64,000 bases of DNA from Bacteroidota bacterium (GCA_018266795.1 JAFDZV010000019.1:214901-278900); one strand, 5' to 3'. Counted from the first letter of the stretch, positions 21,007-31,644 are shown. Notes: a model not told the origin generated them from the sequence alone. Made by a program: numbers and translations.

Positions 21007-22146
21007 GTGGCAACGTTCGCCAAACATATCGAACGCGCTATCCGGCGCGGCATGCTCGCATTGCTGGGCCGCTCCTCGCGCAGGCGCGCGGCACAACACG
21101 CTACGGAGCGGCACGCTACGGAGCGGCACGGAGTTACGCCGATAGTGCCCGGCAGCGCCCCGCGCATCCTTCTTCTGCGTCACGATCGCATCGGCGATGC
21201 AATCGTCTCCACTCCGATCGTGGCGGCGTTACGCGAGCGCTATCCAGCAGCGGAGATCGTGATGCTGCTCGGTGTGAAGAACGCCGCCGCGGCGCCGCTC
21301 CTCGGCAGCCTGAACCGTACGCTCGTGCTCCCGCGCACGCTCGCCGGCGTCGTACGAACCGTACGCGAACTGCGCCGTTCGCGCTTCGATCTGGTGATCA
21401 ACCTTCTCGCAAAGGATTCCGCAAGCGCGGCGATGCTCACGGCATCGAGCGGAGCGCGCTGGCGCATCGGCTTTGCCGGGAGCAGCACCGCGATCTACGA
21501 TAGCCCGGTGCAGGTGCCGGACGATGCAGCTGGTGAGCACATCGTGCGCCGCACCTGGCGGCTCCTCGGCCCGCTCGGCATCCCGCCTCTCGGCCCGGTG
21601 CCGCTGCGTCCGGCCGAGCGGCTCTCCGTGGTCATACCTGCCGACGGCGAAGCGGTTCATCCGGACATCATACCGGACGGATGTCGCATTGCGATCAATA
21701 TCTCCGGATCCAGCCCGCAGAAATACTGGGGGCGAGAGAACTATGCCCGCCTGGCACGGGAGCTCCGTGCCCGCGGAATGCATCCGGTTATTGCGGGCGC
21801 CCCTTCCGATGCGGATGAGGCGGCAGCGATCGCAGCGCTGGCGGAATGCCGCCTGCTCCCGCCAATGCCGGATCTGGCACGGTTTGCAGAGGCGCTGAGT
21901 ATTTCGGCGATGGTGACGACTCCGGATACATCCATCGTGCACATCGCCGCCGCGCTCGGCAAGCCGGTCGTGGAACTGGTTGCCGATCCGGAGACCGGGA
22001 ACATCTGGGGCCCGTGGGGCGTCCCATTCCGTATCGTGGCTGGAGATGGCACGATTGCTTCGATCACGGCATCCGATCTGCTGGAAGCGATTACTACTCT
22101 GGCCGGCGAAACATCGCAGGCACACACTTCGTCATCAGGCACATGA
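21007..22146 (+). CDS. Glycosyltransferase family 9 (heptosyltransferase-like)
   Basis: This 379-residue cytoplasmic protein has the GT9 N-terminal motif ILLLRHDRIGDAIVSTPI, a central NISGSSPQKYW loop and the nucleotide-sugar-binding segment VTTPDTSIVHIAAALGKPVV. GT9 enzymes add ADP-heptose or related sugars to lipopolysaccharide inner core. Here the start is a GTG at 21007 and the first ~45 residues are basic, including a duplicated ATERH coded by a 15-bp tandem repeat at about 21108-21137. The stop overlaps the next gene's start (ATGA at 22143-22146), so transfer and export proteins are translationally coupled, consistent with LPS or glycolipid assembly. Confidence 0.88.
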   Translation: MATFAKHIERAIRRGMLALLGRSSRRRAAQHATERHATERHGVTPIVPGSAPRILLLRHDRIGDAIVSTPIVAALRERYPAAEIVMLLGVKNAAAAPLLGSLNRTLVLPRTLAGVVRTVRELRRSRFDLVINLLAKDSASAAMLTASSGARWRIGFAGSSTAIYDSPVQVPDDAAGEHIVRRTWRLLGPLGIPPLGPVPLRPAERLSVVIPADGEAVHPDIIPDGCRIAINISGSSPQKYWGRENYARLARELRARGMHPVIAGAPSDADEAAAIAALAECRLLPPMPDLARFAEALSISAMVTTPDTSIVHIAAALGKPVVELVADPETGNIWGPWGVPFRIVAGDGTIASITASDLLEAITTLAGETSQAHTSSSGT

Positions 22147-23972
22147 GCGTCATCCGACGATTCCTCCCGTTCCTCAAGCCCTATCTCCCGCTGCTCGTGC
22201 TGATCGTGATTCTAAGCGCGGTCCTCTCTGCAGTGAGCGCCGCCTCGATCGCGGTGATCTGGCCGGTGATGAAGGTGATCTTCCCGCAGAGCAACTCCAC
22301 GGCTCCCGTCCAGGCTCCGGCCGGCATCGGCGGGGCGTTCAGCGGCGTGAAGGATTGGTGTCTGAACACGATGCAGACCTTCATCATCCACCCGACGGAC
22401 AAACTGATCTCGCTGCGGAACCTCTGCTTCCTCGTGATCGGCATCTTCGTTGTGAAGAACGTTGTGAAGTATATCACCTACGTGCTCAACACGGCGGTGG
22501 AGGAACGGATCATGAAGGATGTGCGCGATACGCTGTTCCGCAAGGCGATCAATCTCTCCATCAGCTTCTTCAACGAGAAGCGCGCCGGCGATCTGATATC
22601 GGTGGTAACCAACGACGTGGGAACCATGAACGCCGCCGTGACGCCGATGATCGGCACCGTTATCCGCGAGCCGATGCAGGCGCTGATCATGCTGGTGGGG
22701 CTGCTTGCCATCTCCCCCACGCTCACGTTGATCGCCTTCTCCACCAGCATTCTCTCCGTGGTGGCTGTCCGATTCCTCACCAAGTACATCAAGCGCTACT
22801 CGCAGCGCATACAGAATGCGCTGGCGGAGATTACCAGCCGGCTGCAGGAGAGCTTCCTCAACATCCGCATCATCAAGGGCTATGCTGCCGAGCGCTACGA
22901 GGCCGCACGATTTGAGAAGGAGACGGCCTGGTATGTGCGCTCCGCGCTGAAACACTCGGCGATGGTGAACCTGATGAATCCCGTCAACGAGATCTTCGCC
23001 ATCGTGGCGCTCTCCGTAGTGCTTTTCTATGGCGGCTTTCAGGTCGTGGAGGGATCGATGAAGGCCGATGAACTCTTCACCTTCCTCTTTCTCCTCTTCG
23101 CCATCATGCAGCCGGTGGTTGCGACGCTCAGCATTCCGGCCACCATCCAGCGCGGGCTGTACGCGGCCGAGCGGGTTTTCGCCGTGATGGATACGATGCC
23201 TACGGTTGTCGGCGGAACGCGTTCCGCCACGGCGCTCCGCAACGAACTCCAGTTGCTGAATGTCGGGTTCAGCTACCGCCCGGCACATCCGGTGATTCGC
23301 GACGTGACGCTCACGGTGAAACGCGGCCAGACCCTCGCGCTCGTTGGGCCCTCCGGCGGCGGCAAGTCCACGCTGATGGATCTCGTGATCCGGCTCTACG
23401 ACCCGCTCTCAGGCGGCATCTACCTGGACGGAGTGGATATCCGCGAGTTCACGCTGGAGAGTTACCACGGCCAGTTCGGAATCGTGACGCAGGAGTCCAT
23501 CCTCTTCAACGACTCCGTACGCAACAACATCGCCTACGGGCTGGACGATATTTCGGAGGAGAAGATCGTGGAGGCTGCGCGTGCTGCAAATGCGATCGAT
23601 TTCATCGAGCGCCTGCCGCACGGGTTCGACACGCCGATCGGCGATCGCGGCGTACTCCTCTCCGGCGGGCAGCGGCAGCGCCTGGCGATTGCGCGCGCGC
23701 TGGCCCGCGACCCCCAGATCCTGCTCTTCGACGAAGCCACGTCCGCACTCGACACCGAATCGGAGATGCTGGTTCAGGAGGCGATCAACAAGCTGCTGGA
23801 GGACCGGACCGCAATCGTGATAGCGCATCGGCTCTCCACGATCAAGCATGCGCACATGATCGCGGTTGTGGAGGAAGGAGCGATTGTTGAATACGGAACG
23901 CACGAGGAACTGCTCGCAGCCGGCAGCCTCTACAAGCGACTCTACGAGGTTCAGTTCCGGGAGGATGGATGA
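22143..23972 (+). CDS. MsbA-like ABC exporter, fused membrane and ATPase domains
   Basis: The protein has 609 residues. Six membrane segments lie in the first ~310 residues (FLPFLKPYLPLLVLIVILSA is the first), followed by a full ATPase domain: Walker A GPSGGGKS at 402-409, signature LLSGGQRQRLAIARALA, Walker B ILLFDEATSALD and the H-loop IAHRLSTI. This is the type IV exporter layout of MsbA and related lipid-linked oligosaccharide or peptide exporters. Its coupling to a heptosyltransferase-like gene by ATGA overlap supports a lipid A-core flippase, but the substrate is inferred. The true start is the overlapping ATG at 22143, not the open frame upstream. Confidence 0.93.
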   Translation: MSVIRRFLPFLKPYLPLLVLIVILSAVLSAVSAASIAVIWPVMKVIFPQSNSTAPVQAPAGIGGAFSGVKDWCLNTMQTFIIHPTDKLISLRNLCFLVIGIFVVKNVVKYITYVLNTAVEERIMKDVRDTLFRKAINLSISFFNEKRAGDLISVVTNDVGTMNAAVTPMIGTVIREPMQALIMLVGLLAISPTLTLIAFSTSILSVVAVRFLTKYIKRYSQRIQNALAEITSRLQESFLNIRIIKGYAAERYEAARFEKETAWYVRSALKHSAMVNLMNPVNEIFAIVALSVVLFYGGFQVVEGSMKADELFTFLFLLFAIMQPVVATLSIPATIQRGLYAAERVFAVMDTMPTVVGGTRSATALRNELQLLNVGFSYRPAHPVIRDVTLTVKRGQTLALVGPSGGGKSTLMDLVIRLYDPLSGGIYLDGVDIREFTLESYHGQFGIVTQESILFNDSVRNNIAYGLDDISEEKIVEAARAANAIDFIERLPHGFDTPIGDRGVLLSGGQRQRLAIARALARDPQILLFDEATSALDTESEMLVQEAINKLLEDRTAIVIAHRLSTIKHAHMIAVVEEGAIVEYGTHEELLAAGSLYKRLYEVQFREDG

Positions 23973-23983
23973 GTTCAATTCGG

Positions 23984-24048
23984 AATTAAGAATGAGGAAT
24001 TATCAATTGATTTAATTCCCAATTCTTAATTCCTAATTGATAATCCCC
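23984..24048. repeat. Inverted pair of AT-rich heptamer arrays
   Basis: Four 7-base words beginning AAT (AATTAAG, AATGAGG, AATTATC, AATTGAT) fill 23984-24011. After a 2-base offset five more (AATTCCC, AATTCTT, AATTCCT, AATTGAT, AATCCCC) fill 24014-24048. The second half is largely the reverse complement of the first. It lies between the convergent ABC-exporter and murJ genes and may also act as their terminator. Confidence 0.8.
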
Positions 24049-24064
24049 TGCTGATAATTTCTTC

Positions 24065-25690
24065 TCACCTTTTCATTCGTTGAAGAAGGCGCCGGATCCG
24101 CCCCGCCACGCTTGCTGCCTCAGGAATGCGCAGCAGGGAGGCGCAGACGAAGTAGAGGACGCCGTATGGGATCAGCACGGCGGCGGCCATCACGAGCGGG
24201 TGTGCGTGGCCAACGAGAAGTTTGATTCCCCAACCCGCCGCAGCCGCCACGATCGCAGAGCCCCAGAGCTGAGCAACGTACCGGATATGAAGACCGGTCC
24301 TTCCAATGCGCGCGTTCAATGTGCGGCGCAGCATGGTGAACTCGATCCACCCGGCAAGCCCGGCAGATACCGTTAGGCCGGCAGTTCCCCATCGCGGATC
24401 GATCCCAAGGAGCTTGATAAGCGGCACTGCGCAGATATATCCCATCACCGTGGTCAGCGCCACACGGATCAATGCAAAGCGGAGCGGCGTGCGGGTATCG
24501 CGCAGCGCGTAGTAGGTGGAGGCATACAGGCGGCCGAGCGTTGAGGCGAGGAGGCCGACCGTGGAGCCGGCAAGCACGATCCAGACGTAGACGCTGTCAT
24601 CGTGAGTGAATTTGCCTGACTGAAAGATGGCGCCGGTGACCACGTCGCCGAGTGCGAGAAAGGCCATCGACGACGGGACGATGAAGAAGGCGATCCGGTG
24701 CAGACCGGAATCGAGCCTCGAGCGCAGATAGACGGCGATCTCCTCAGCGCTTCCGGTTGCGCTGGACATCGCGGGCAGCTCCGCCGCGGAGATGGCCATC
24801 CCGAAGAGGCTTACCGGAAGCGTGTACAGCGTCTGTGCGTAGCCGAGCGCCGCCACCGCCCCATCGGGGAGAAGGCTTGCGAGAACGTTGTCGATGTAGG
24901 CGCTGATCTGCACAACGCCACGACCTATGAACGCGGGCATGAAGTTGGTCACCACGGTCCGCACGTTCGGCAGCCGGAGGGCAAGCGCGATCCGGAGATG
25001 GCGCACCAGGCGGAGCACCGACGGAAGCTGCACCAGCAGCTGGAGCAGGCTGCCGCCAACAGAGCCCCATGCCAGCGCCTGGGCCAGCGGATACTGATCC
25101 ATCCTCCTGCCGAAGAAGACCAGCGTGAGGATCATCGCCACGTTCCAGATTACCGGCGCCGTGTAGGAGAGAAAGAAGCGCCGATGGCTGTTGAGAATGC
25201 CGAGGCACCACGCGGAGAGCACCAGAAGACCCGCACCGGGAAAGAGAATCCGCACAAGCGATATCGTGAGCTCGCGTTTGTCGCCGCTGAAGCCTGGAGC
25301 AATCAGATCGATCATCCACGGCGTTGCAAGCACACCCGCCAGAACCAGGAGAGAGACCACCAGCCCAAGGATGGCGGCAATTGCCCCGGCAACACGGCCC
25401 GCCTCCTTTTCGTCGCCGCGCGCCAGCAGCCCCGCGTACACCGGAATGAAGGAGGCGGAGAGCACACCTTCACCGAAAAGGTTCTGCAGGAAGTTGGGAA
25501 TGCGAAAGGCGGACTTGAATGCGTCGGCAGCGGCGGAGTTACCGAAGTAGTAGGCGAAGACACGCTCGCGAACCAGCCCCGCGATCCGGCTGAGAAGAAT
25601 GCCGGCGGCAACGAGGAATGCGGAGCGCCCGGAACCGGATTGCGTTTTCGAGGATGCTTCGGATGAATCAGCGACGGAGGATGAGGACAC
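24065..25690 (-). CDS. murJ: Lipid II flippase MurJ (MviN family)
   Basis: It flips lipid-linked peptidoglycan precursor across the inner membrane. The 541-residue protein has about 14 membrane helices and the family's blocks: GILLSRIAGLVRERVFAYYF near the N-terminus, GNSAAADAFKSAFRIPNFLQ, LFGEGVLSASFIPVYA, and SLFGMAISAAELP in the middle. The first ~22 residues are Ser-rich and cytoplasmic. The start is a GTG at 25690 with a weak ribosome site. It converges on the MsbA-like exporter across an AT-rich inverted repeat, so the pair is grouped by envelope function but not cotranscribed. Confidence 0.95.
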   Translation of the reverse strand: MSSSSVADSSEASSKTQSGSGRSAFLVAAGILLSRIAGLVRERVFAYYFGNSAAADAFKSAFRIPNFLQNLFGEGVLSASFIPVYAGLLARGDEKEAGRVAGAIAAILGLVVSLLVLAGVLATPWMIDLIAPGFSGDKRELTISLVRILFPGAGLLVLSAWCLGILNSHRRFFLSYTAPVIWNVAMILTLVFFGRRMDQYPLAQALAWGSVGGSLLQLLVQLPSVLRLVRHLRIALALRLPNVRTVVTNFMPAFIGRGVVQISAYIDNVLASLLPDGAVAALGYAQTLYTLPVSLFGMAISAAELPAMSSATGSAEEIAVYLRSRLDSGLHRIAFFIVPSSMAFLALGDVVTGAIFQSGKFTHDDSVYVWIVLAGSTVGLLASTLGRLYASTYYALRDTRTPLRFALIRVALTTVMGYICAVPLIKLLGIDPRWGTAGLTVSAGLAGWIEFTMLRRTLNARIGRTGLHIRYVAQLWGSAIVAAAAGWGIKLLVGHAHPLVMAAAVLIPYGVLYFVCASLLRIPEAASVAGRIRRLLQRMKR

Positions 25691-26752
25691 GAACTGGTTG
25701 GAATCGATGAGACTTGACGTCGAGGAGCAGCATGCGTTCGCATTTCAACAACGCGGGCCGAACGGCTCCGTTCTCACAGGTGAACGAACCTTCGGTGCAC
25801 ATGCGCGAGCGCGAAGTTACTGAATCGGCATGAGACAGGCGGGCGTGGAGCGATCGGGCCGAGGTTCATGCAAACGAACAATGCCGGCGGTTAGGCCAGC
25901 ACGGTTCGGGGAGCACGTTTTTCAACGCGATCCTGTATGGTGGAACACCTGCAGCGGCTGCGTGCGGCGCCGATCGCGCCCAGCTACTGCTGCCATGTGT
26001 TGGAACGTTCGCTCGTAATGTGCTCTTCATCCGCATGAGCCCACATCAAGGTCTCCCTCCTCATCCGCCGCAGGGCGAAAGCAATTTCACCTCGCACTCA
26101 CGTACCGCAGCGCACAGCATTGCAACTGCCCGCAGTCCGTTCGGCGTGCCACATGAGGAATCGAGAAATGATGATGTGATGTAGTATGATGCAAGCTGGA
26201 AACAGCGTGCCTCGGTTCGCACGATGCGAGAAGAATCCTACCGAGAAGAAAATCGATGCCGGCGGGCCGCTCCCTTTTTCTATCCCCCGTTGTCGAGAGA
26301 CGACCCGCCGACATTGCGAAAAACAGCGCGAGGCTGCCTATTTGCAAGAACCTTACAAGCGTTCGGTGTGGTGCCTCACATGGTATCGCCGGTATGCCGA
26401 TTGGCCCTGTGGAATTGTGCCGAACGTTTACGATGCAAAAGTACGCTCCCGGCATAGGGGCCTGACAGTACATCTTTGTGTACCGTCCCTCCCGGCTCTT
26501 GCATTCCCCTTCTTCGCAGATATATCGCAAGGCGATTGTATGATGGCGGCGTTTCGCTTCGTGACCCGAACGGGGTGATCGCCCGCCAGGCCTTTCCGTG
26601 CAAGGGCTTCACGGCGGACCAGTTCAGCAGGAGCGCGGGCACCTCGGTGCATTCGGACACGTTCGGCAGATACATCGCGCCGATTCCCCGTCCCGGATCC
26701 GGGCACGATCGGCGGCTCTTCTCCGATCCCCGGCATTATAAAAATGTATTGT
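25691..26752. other. 1.06-kb stretch without a supportable gene
   Basis: Short overlapping open frames on both strands give Cys/His/Arg-rich translations without recognisable domains, signals or ribosome sites. Composition dips in GC around 26160-26560. I found no tRNA, repeat array or transposase. Promoters for murJ must lie at its left end. Confidence 0.4.
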
Positions 26753-27211
26753 TCACACGGCCGGCAAAGCCTGATTGTCCGGCGAGTCCGCCGGGCGCAT
26801 CTCCATCCAGCGCTCCGGCGCGGTCAGCTCGTTGAAACCGTATTTGCGATACAGCTCGTGGGCATCACGCGTGGCAAGCAGCCAGCGGCGCATTTTCTGC
26901 ATCTCCGGATAGGACACCACGCACTCCATCAGCCATTTGCCGAGCCCTTGGCCACGGTATGCCTCGAGGACGTACACATCGCAGATCCATGCGAACGTCG
27001 CATAGTCCGTAACTACGCGCACCATGCCGATCTGCCGGTTGCCGTCGTACAGGCCGAAGGTGATGGAGTTCTCCAGCGAGCGATCAACCACCTCGCGCGG
27101 ACGGTTCGGCGCCCAGTAGCTCTCCTGCAGCGCGGCATGAATGGCCTCCCGATCCAGACGAGACGGATCGGTGCTGACGGTGAATCGATCGCGATGAAAC
27201 TCGGCCGGCAT
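26753..27211 (-). CDS. GNAT family N-acetyltransferase
   Basis: This 152-residue cytosolic enzyme has the GNAT fold. The acetyl-CoA loop R86-G-Q-G-L-G91 lies in AYRGQGLGKWL after the strand ICDVYVLEAY, and the C-terminal ELYRKYGF motif is typical of the family. The substrate is unknown. AAGGGAG precedes the ATG at 27211, while the frame upstream overlaps the next gene, so this start is firm. Only one base separates it from the stop of the YpdA-like gene upstream; the two are cotranscribed. Confidence 0.9.
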   Translation of the reverse strand: MPAEFHRDRFTVSTDPSRLDREAIHAALQESYWAPNRPREVVDRSLENSITFGLYDGNRQIGMVRVVTDYATFAWICDVYVLEAYRGQGLGKWLMECVVSYPEMQKMRRWLLATRDAHELYRKYGFNELTAPERWMEMRPADSPDNQALPAV

Positions 27212-27212
27212 G

Positions 27213-28205
27213 TTACTTGCTCCCTTCGAGACGCCGCGCGATCTCGGCAATGACAACGGCGGCATGCCGCCGTCCGTTCTCGATGAAGATCTCCCAGGTC
27301 TTCGATCCGCAGGCAACGGAGCCTGCGATGAACAGGCCAGGCACATTCGTTTCGAAGGTCGCCGGATCGTACGTCGGCACCAGCGTCTCCTCCGCATACG
27401 TAACTCCGCAGGCTTCCAGCAGCGCAACGCTTGGGCGATGGCCGATCATCGCATACACGAAGTCGTTCGTAATCGTCTGCTCCTCGCCGGTCTCCCTGTT
27501 TCGCAGCCGCACCGCACGCGGCAGGATCTCCACGGCCTCCGTATTCCAGAGCATCGCGATCTGACCCTTCGCCACGCGGTTCTCGATGTCGGGCCGGATC
27601 CAGTACTTCACACTGCGGCCGAAGGAGTCGCCGCGATGAACCATCGTGACGCGCGCGCCGTGCCGCCACAGATCCAGCGCCGTCTCCACTGCGGAGTTGC
27701 GCCCACCGATCACCAGCACGTCCTGGCTGTAGTGCCCGTACGCCTCGCGATAGTAGTGGCTCACCTTCGGAAGCTCCTCTCCCGGAATCCCGAGCGGGTT
27801 CACCTGATCGAAGTATCCCGTGGCAATTGCCACATGGTGCGCCCGGTAACCGCCGCGCTCCGCGCGTACGATGAAGCCCTGATCCGCCCGCTCGACTCCT
27901 GCAACGCCGTTGTAGAGGGAGAGATTCACCTGGCCTGCCCGCGCAACGCCGTGATAGTATTCAACCGCCTCGATGCGATCCGGCCGTACATTGGGTGAGG
28001 TGAACGGCATCCCTCCCAGTTCCAGAAGTTCCGGCGTCGAGAAGAAGATCATGGTGGTCGGGAAACCGACGATCGTGTTCACCAGCGTCCCCTTCTCCAG
28101 CACGAGATGCGTCATGCCGCGTCTCCCCGCCTCGACGGCACAGGCAAGGCCGGCGGGTCCCGCGCCCACGATCACCACGTCGTATATCGATTCGTTCTCC
28201 AGCAT
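27213..28205 (-). CDS. YpdA-family FAD/NAD(P) thiol-disulfide reductase
   Basis: The 330-residue length is normal for YpdA. FAD-binding GAGPAG lies at 14-19 (DVVIVGAGPAGLACAVE), the NAD(P)H site is VLVIGGRNSAVETALD near 165-180, and the C-terminal FAD motif is PGLFIAGSVACGSK. It lacks the CxxC of thioredoxin reductase, as expected of YpdA, which reduces bacillithiol disulfide. This suggests bacillithiol or a related low-molecular-weight thiol in the host, as in Chlorobi and some Bacteroidota. The ATG at 28205 is used since the NAD(P) fold begins there. The GNAT gene follows directly. Confidence 0.88.
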   Translation of the reverse strand: MLENESIYDVVIVGAGPAGLACAVEAGRRGMTHLVLEKGTLVNTIVGFPTTMIFFSTPELLELGGMPFTSPNVRPDRIEAVEYYHGVARAGQVNLSLYNGVAGVERADQGFIVRAERGGYRAHHVAIATGYFDQVNPLGIPGEELPKVSHYYREAYGHYSQDVLVIGGRNSAVETALDLWRHGARVTMVHRGDSFGRSVKYWIRPDIENRVAKGQIAMLWNTEAVEILPRAVRLRNRETGEEQTITNDFVYAMIGHRPSVALLEACGVTYAEETLVPTYDPATFETNVPGLFIAGSVACGSKTWEIFIENGRRHAAVVIAEIARRLEGSK

Positions 28206-28359
28206 GATCGTCCACTCTGGTGTTTGTTCGGTCGAAACCGGATTACCGCAGGCTGCTGCAATCGTCTCGCCGGTGCAGCCGGGCGGCAACGAGTTGCGCC
28301 CGTCGTGCGCCGGTATGTCGACGTACAACGGGCGCAAAGGGTTGGCCGGGGCCGCGAGG

Positions 28360-28893
28360 TTATTCCTCGCCGGTATAATCGATCAGCGCGTGTACGTCCG
28401 CTACGCCCGCCTGCGCAAGCACGTTGCGGCCGCGCAGGAAGGAGAGTTCCACCAGGAACGAGGCGCTTACGATGGTGCCGCCGCTCCGCTCCACAAGCCC
28501 CGCAGCAGCGGCCATGGTGCCGCCCGTAGCAAGAAGATCATCGTGCAGCATCACCCGCTCCCCCGGCGCGATAGCGTCCTGATGCATCTCGATGCTGTCC
28601 GTTCCATATTCCAGACTGTACTCCATGCTGTAGGTAGCGTACGGCAGCTTCCCCTTCTTACGAATGATCACCAGCCCCGCACCGATCAGATACGCAACGA
28701 TGCCCCCCACGAGAAACCCGCGCGACTCCACAACGGCCACCTTGTCGATCGCGGAGTCACGATAGTACGAGGCAAGGCTGTCCGCAGCCTCGCGCAGCGC
28801 GCCGCCGTTGGCCAGGAGCGTCGTGATGTCCCGAAACATGATCCCCGGCTTCGGATAGTCGGGGATCGTGCGGATGTAGTCGCGAAGAGTCAT
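28360..28893 (-). CDS. apt: Adenine phosphoribosyltransferase
   Basis: It salvages adenine to AMP using PRPP. The 177-residue length is typical. The family start IRTIPDYPKPGIMFRDITTL is intact, VVESRGFLVGG follows, and the PRPP loop VMLHDDLLATGGT sits at 114-126. The ATG at 28893 starts just upstream of these motifs. The gene lies 36 bases after sdhB on the same strand and may be read through from the sdh operon; a 154-base gap then separates it from the YpdA-like gene. Confidence 0.97.
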   Translation of the reverse strand: MTLRDYIRTIPDYPKPGIMFRDITTLLANGGALREAADSLASYYRDSAIDKVAVVESRGFLVGGIVAYLIGAGLVIIRKKGKLPYATYSMEYSLEYGTDSIEMHQDAIAPGERVMLHDDLLATGGTMAAAAGLVERSGGTIVSASFLVELSFLRGRNVLAQAGVADVHALIDYTGEE

Positions 28894-28929
28894 GCGCTCG
28901 GTTCCACGTTGAGATTCTGCCGGACGACG

Positions 28930-29694
28930 TTAGTCATTGGAGGCCACCACCGCCTTGACGTACTCGCGGCGCATGATCGCAATCGCGCTGATAGAAATCT
29001 GCTTGGGACATACCGCCTCGCACTCGCCGTGATTGGAGCAGTCGCCGAAGCCCTCCGCCTCCATCTGATTCACCATCGCTATCACGCGGCGCCTCCGCTC
29101 CGGCTCACCCTGCGGGTAGAGCGAGAGATGGGCGATCTTCGCGCCGGTGAAGAGCGAGGCGGAGGCATTCGGGCAGGCCGCAACGCAGGCACCGCAGCCG
29201 ATGCAGGCCGCGAAGTCGAACGCGGCGTCGGAAGCGGCCTTCTCCACCGGAAGAGAGTTGGCATCGGGTGCGCTGCCGGTGTTCACGGAAACGAATCCGC
29301 CGGCGGCGATGATGCGATCGAACGCACCGCGATCGACAACCAGGTCCTTGATCAACGGGAACGCGTTGGCACGCCACGGCTCCACGGTGAGCGTGTCGCC
29401 ATCCCTGTAGTGCCGCATGTGCAGCTGGCACACGGCGGTGCCACGATGCGGCCCGTGCGGGATGCCGTTGATCACCATGCTGCACGATCCACAGATCCCC
29501 TCCCGGCAATCGCTGTCGAACTCGATCGGCTCCTCACCGCGAAGAATCAGACGCTCGTTCAGCAGATCGAACATCTCGAGGAACGACATATGAGGGTTCA
29601 CGCCCTCCACGGTGTACGGCGCCAGGCGCCCCGGCTTGTCCGGGCCGTCCTGCCGCCACACCTTCAGATTGATCGTCATCAACTTGTCTGCCAT
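28930..29694 (-). CDS. sdhB: Succinate dehydrogenase/fumarate reductase iron-sulfur subunit
   Basis: This subunit carries electrons between the flavin and the membrane quinone site. The 254-residue protein has all three cluster motifs: 2Fe-2S at C63, C68, C71 (CREGICGSC) and C89; 4Fe-4S at C164, C167, C170, C174 ([12 protein letters not shown]); and 3Fe-4S at C219, C225, C229. It lies 9 bases after sdhA, in an sdhC-sdhA-sdhB order typical of the b-type (SdhC-only) enzymes of Bacteroidota and relatives. Whether the complex runs as succinate dehydrogenase or fumarate reductase cannot be told from sequence alone. Confidence 0.96.
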   Translation of the reverse strand: MADKLMTINLKVWRQDGPDKPGRLAPYTVEGVNPHMSFLEMFDLLNERLILRGEEPIEFDSDCREGICGSCSMVINGIPHGPHRGTAVCQLHMRHYRDGDTLTVEPWRANAFPLIKDLVVDRGAFDRIIAAGGFVSVNTGSAPDANSLPVEKAASDAAFDFAACIGCGACVAACPNASASLFTGAKIAHLSLYPQGEPERRRRVIAMVNQMEAEGFGDCSNHGECEAVCPKQISISAIAIMRREYVKAVVASND

Positions 29695-29703
29695 GGCACT
29701 CTT

Positions 29704-31644
29704 CTATTTGTAGCTGCGCTGGGTCAGCTTTACGTTTTCGAATACGAGTTCTTCTCTGTGCTTCACTTCATCGCCCACACGCCCGGTGTGCTCCCAAGCG
29801 GCCACGAAGGTGAATTCATCGTCGTTGCGGAGCGCCTCGCCATCCTCGGTCTGATACTCCTCACGGAAGTGCCCGCCGCACGACTCCTCGCGCTCCAGAG
29901 CATCGCGCGCCATCAACTCGCCAAGCTCCATGAAGTCCGCAACACGTCCCGCGAACTCCAGGTTCTTGTTCATCGTGTCGTTGGAGCCGGGCACGCGCAG
30001 GTTGTTCCAGAACTCCTCTCGAAGCGAACCGATCGCACTGATGGCATGGTTCAAGCCGTCACGGTTGCGGGCCATTCCCACGTCGTCCCACATGATCTTC
30101 CCAAGCTCGCGATGGAAGTGCACCGGGGTTTTCTCCCCCTTGATGCCGAGCAGTGTTGCAAGGCGTTCGCGCGAATCGTTTTCGGCATCTGCGAACGCCG
30201 CGTTGCTCTCGTCCACCTTCGGCAGCGATGTGTTCGCGATGTAGTTGCCGAGCGTATGGGAGATGACGAAGTACCCGTCGGAGAGGCCCTGCATCAACGC
30301 GCTCGCGCCCAGACGGTTGGCACCGTGATCGGAGAAGTTGGCCTCACCCAGCACGAAGAGTCCGGGAACCGTGCTCATCAGCTCGTAATCCACCCACAGC
30401 CCTCCCATCGTGTAATGGACGGCCGGATAGATTCGCATCGGCACCTTGTATGGGTTGTCGCCGGTAATCTTCTCGTACATCTCGAACAGATTGCCGTACC
30501 GCTCACTGATCACCTTCTCGCCGAGACGGTTGATGGACTCCGCGAAGTCCAGATACACGGCCATGCCGGTCTCGCCAACGCCCTTGCCGTGGTCAGCCAT
30601 CTCCTTGGCATTGCGCGACGCAACGTCGCGCGGCACCAGGTTGCCGAAGCTGGGATACTTCCGCTCCAGATAGTAATCGCGTTCATCCTCCGGGATCTGC
30701 TCCGGTGAACGCCTGTCGCCCGCGGTCTTCGGAACCCACACCCGGCCATCGTTGCGCAGGCTCTCGCTCATCAGCGTCAGCTTGCTCTGGTAATCGCCGG
30801 ATACCGGGATGCACGTCGGGTGAATCTGGGTGAAACACGGGTTGGCAAAGAACGCGCCGCGCTTGTGGCAGCGCCATGCCGCGGTCACGTTGGAGTTCTT
30901 CGCGTTCGTGGAGAGATAGTACACGTTGCCGTAGCCGCCCGTGCAGAGAAGCACGGCGTCACCAACGTGGCGCTCCAGTTCCCCGGTCGCCAGATTGCGA
31001 ACGATGATGCCGCGCGCACGCCCGTCCACCACAACCAGGTCCAGCATCTCGCGGCGGTCGTACTGCTTCACACGCCCGGCGCCAACCATCCGTTCCATCG
31101 CCTGATACGCACCCAGCAGCAGCTGCTGCCCCGTCTGCCCGCGCGCGTAGAACGTGCGCGACACCTGGGCGCCGCCGAAGGATCGGTTGGAGAGCAGGCC
31201 GCCGTACTCGCGTGCGAAGGGAACGCCCTGCGCCACGCATTGATCGATGATGTTGTTGCTGATCTCCGCCAGCCGATGCACGTTCGCCTCGCGCGAACGA
31301 TAGTCCCCCCCCTTGATCGTGTCGTAGAAGAGGCGCCAGACGGAGTCGCCGTCGCCCGGATAGTTCTTCGCAGCATTGATGCCTCCCTGCGCTGCGATGC
31401 TGTGCGCGCGGCGGGCGGAATCCTGGATGCAGAAGGAACGGACGTTGTACCCCAGCTCCGCCAGCGTTGCCGCGGCGGATGCGCCGGCAAGACCGGTGCC
31501 CACCACAAGAATGGTATGCTTCCGCTTGTTGTTCGGGTTGACCAGTTTCGCCGTGTTGAGATAGTTCTCCCACTTCTGCTGAAGCGGGCCGGCGGGGACC
31601 TTGGAGTCCAGTCGGGGAGAGTTGTTCATGGTTGAAGACGTCAT
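29704..31644 (-). CDS. sdhA: Succinate dehydrogenase/fumarate reductase flavoprotein subunit
   Basis: It oxidises succinate (or reduces fumarate) with covalently bound FAD. The 646-residue length fits the b-type family. [20 protein letters not shown] is the FAD-binding Rossmann motif, and [19 protein letters not shown] contains the His that binds FAD. Substrate-site blocks [13 protein letters not shown] and [13 protein letters not shown] follow, and [15 protein letters not shown] lies further on. GGGAGGTG before the ATG at 31644 fixes the start, and this ATG overlaps the sdhC stop (ATGA). The frame stays open upstream inside sdhC but is not protein-like. Confidence 0.96.
   Translation of the reverse strand: MTSSTMNNSPRLDSKVPAGPLQQKWENYLNTAKLVNPNNKRKHTILVVGTGLAGASAAATLAELGYNVRSFCIQDSARRAHSIAAQGGINAAKNYPGDGDSVWRLFYDTIKGGDYRSREANVHRLAEISNNIIDQCVAQGVPFAREYGGLLSNRSFGGAQVSRTFYARGQTGQQLLLGAYQAMERMVGAGRVKQYDRREMLDLVVVDGRARGIIVRNLATGELERHVGDAVLLCTGGYGNVYYLSTNAKNSNVTAAWRCHKRGAFFANPCFTQIHPTCIPVSGDYQSKLTLMSESLRNDGRVWVPKTAGDRRSPEQIPEDERDYYLERKYPSFGNLVPRDVASRNAKEMADHGKGVGETGMAVYLDFAESINRLGEKVISERYGNLFEMYEKITGDNPYKVPMRIYPAVHYTMGGLWVDYELMSTVPGLFVLGEANFSDHGANRLGASALMQGLSDGYFVISHTLGNYIANTSLPKVDESNAAFADAENDSRERLATLLGIKGEKTPVHFHRELGKIMWDDVGMARNRDGLNHAISAIGSLREEFWNNLRVPGSNDTMNKNLEFAGRVADFMELGELMARDALEREESCGGHFREEYQTEDGEALRNDDEFTFVAAWEHTGRVGDEVKHREELVFENVKLTQRSYK

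Noticed and set aside
26087-26578. Overlapping open frames on both strands in the 25.7-26.7 kb gap
   Set aside because: Neither has a ribosome site, a domain or protein-like composition.
27973-30708. 911-codon plus-strand open frame
   Set aside because: Antisense to ypdA-like, apt, sdhB and sdhA, all firmly identified.
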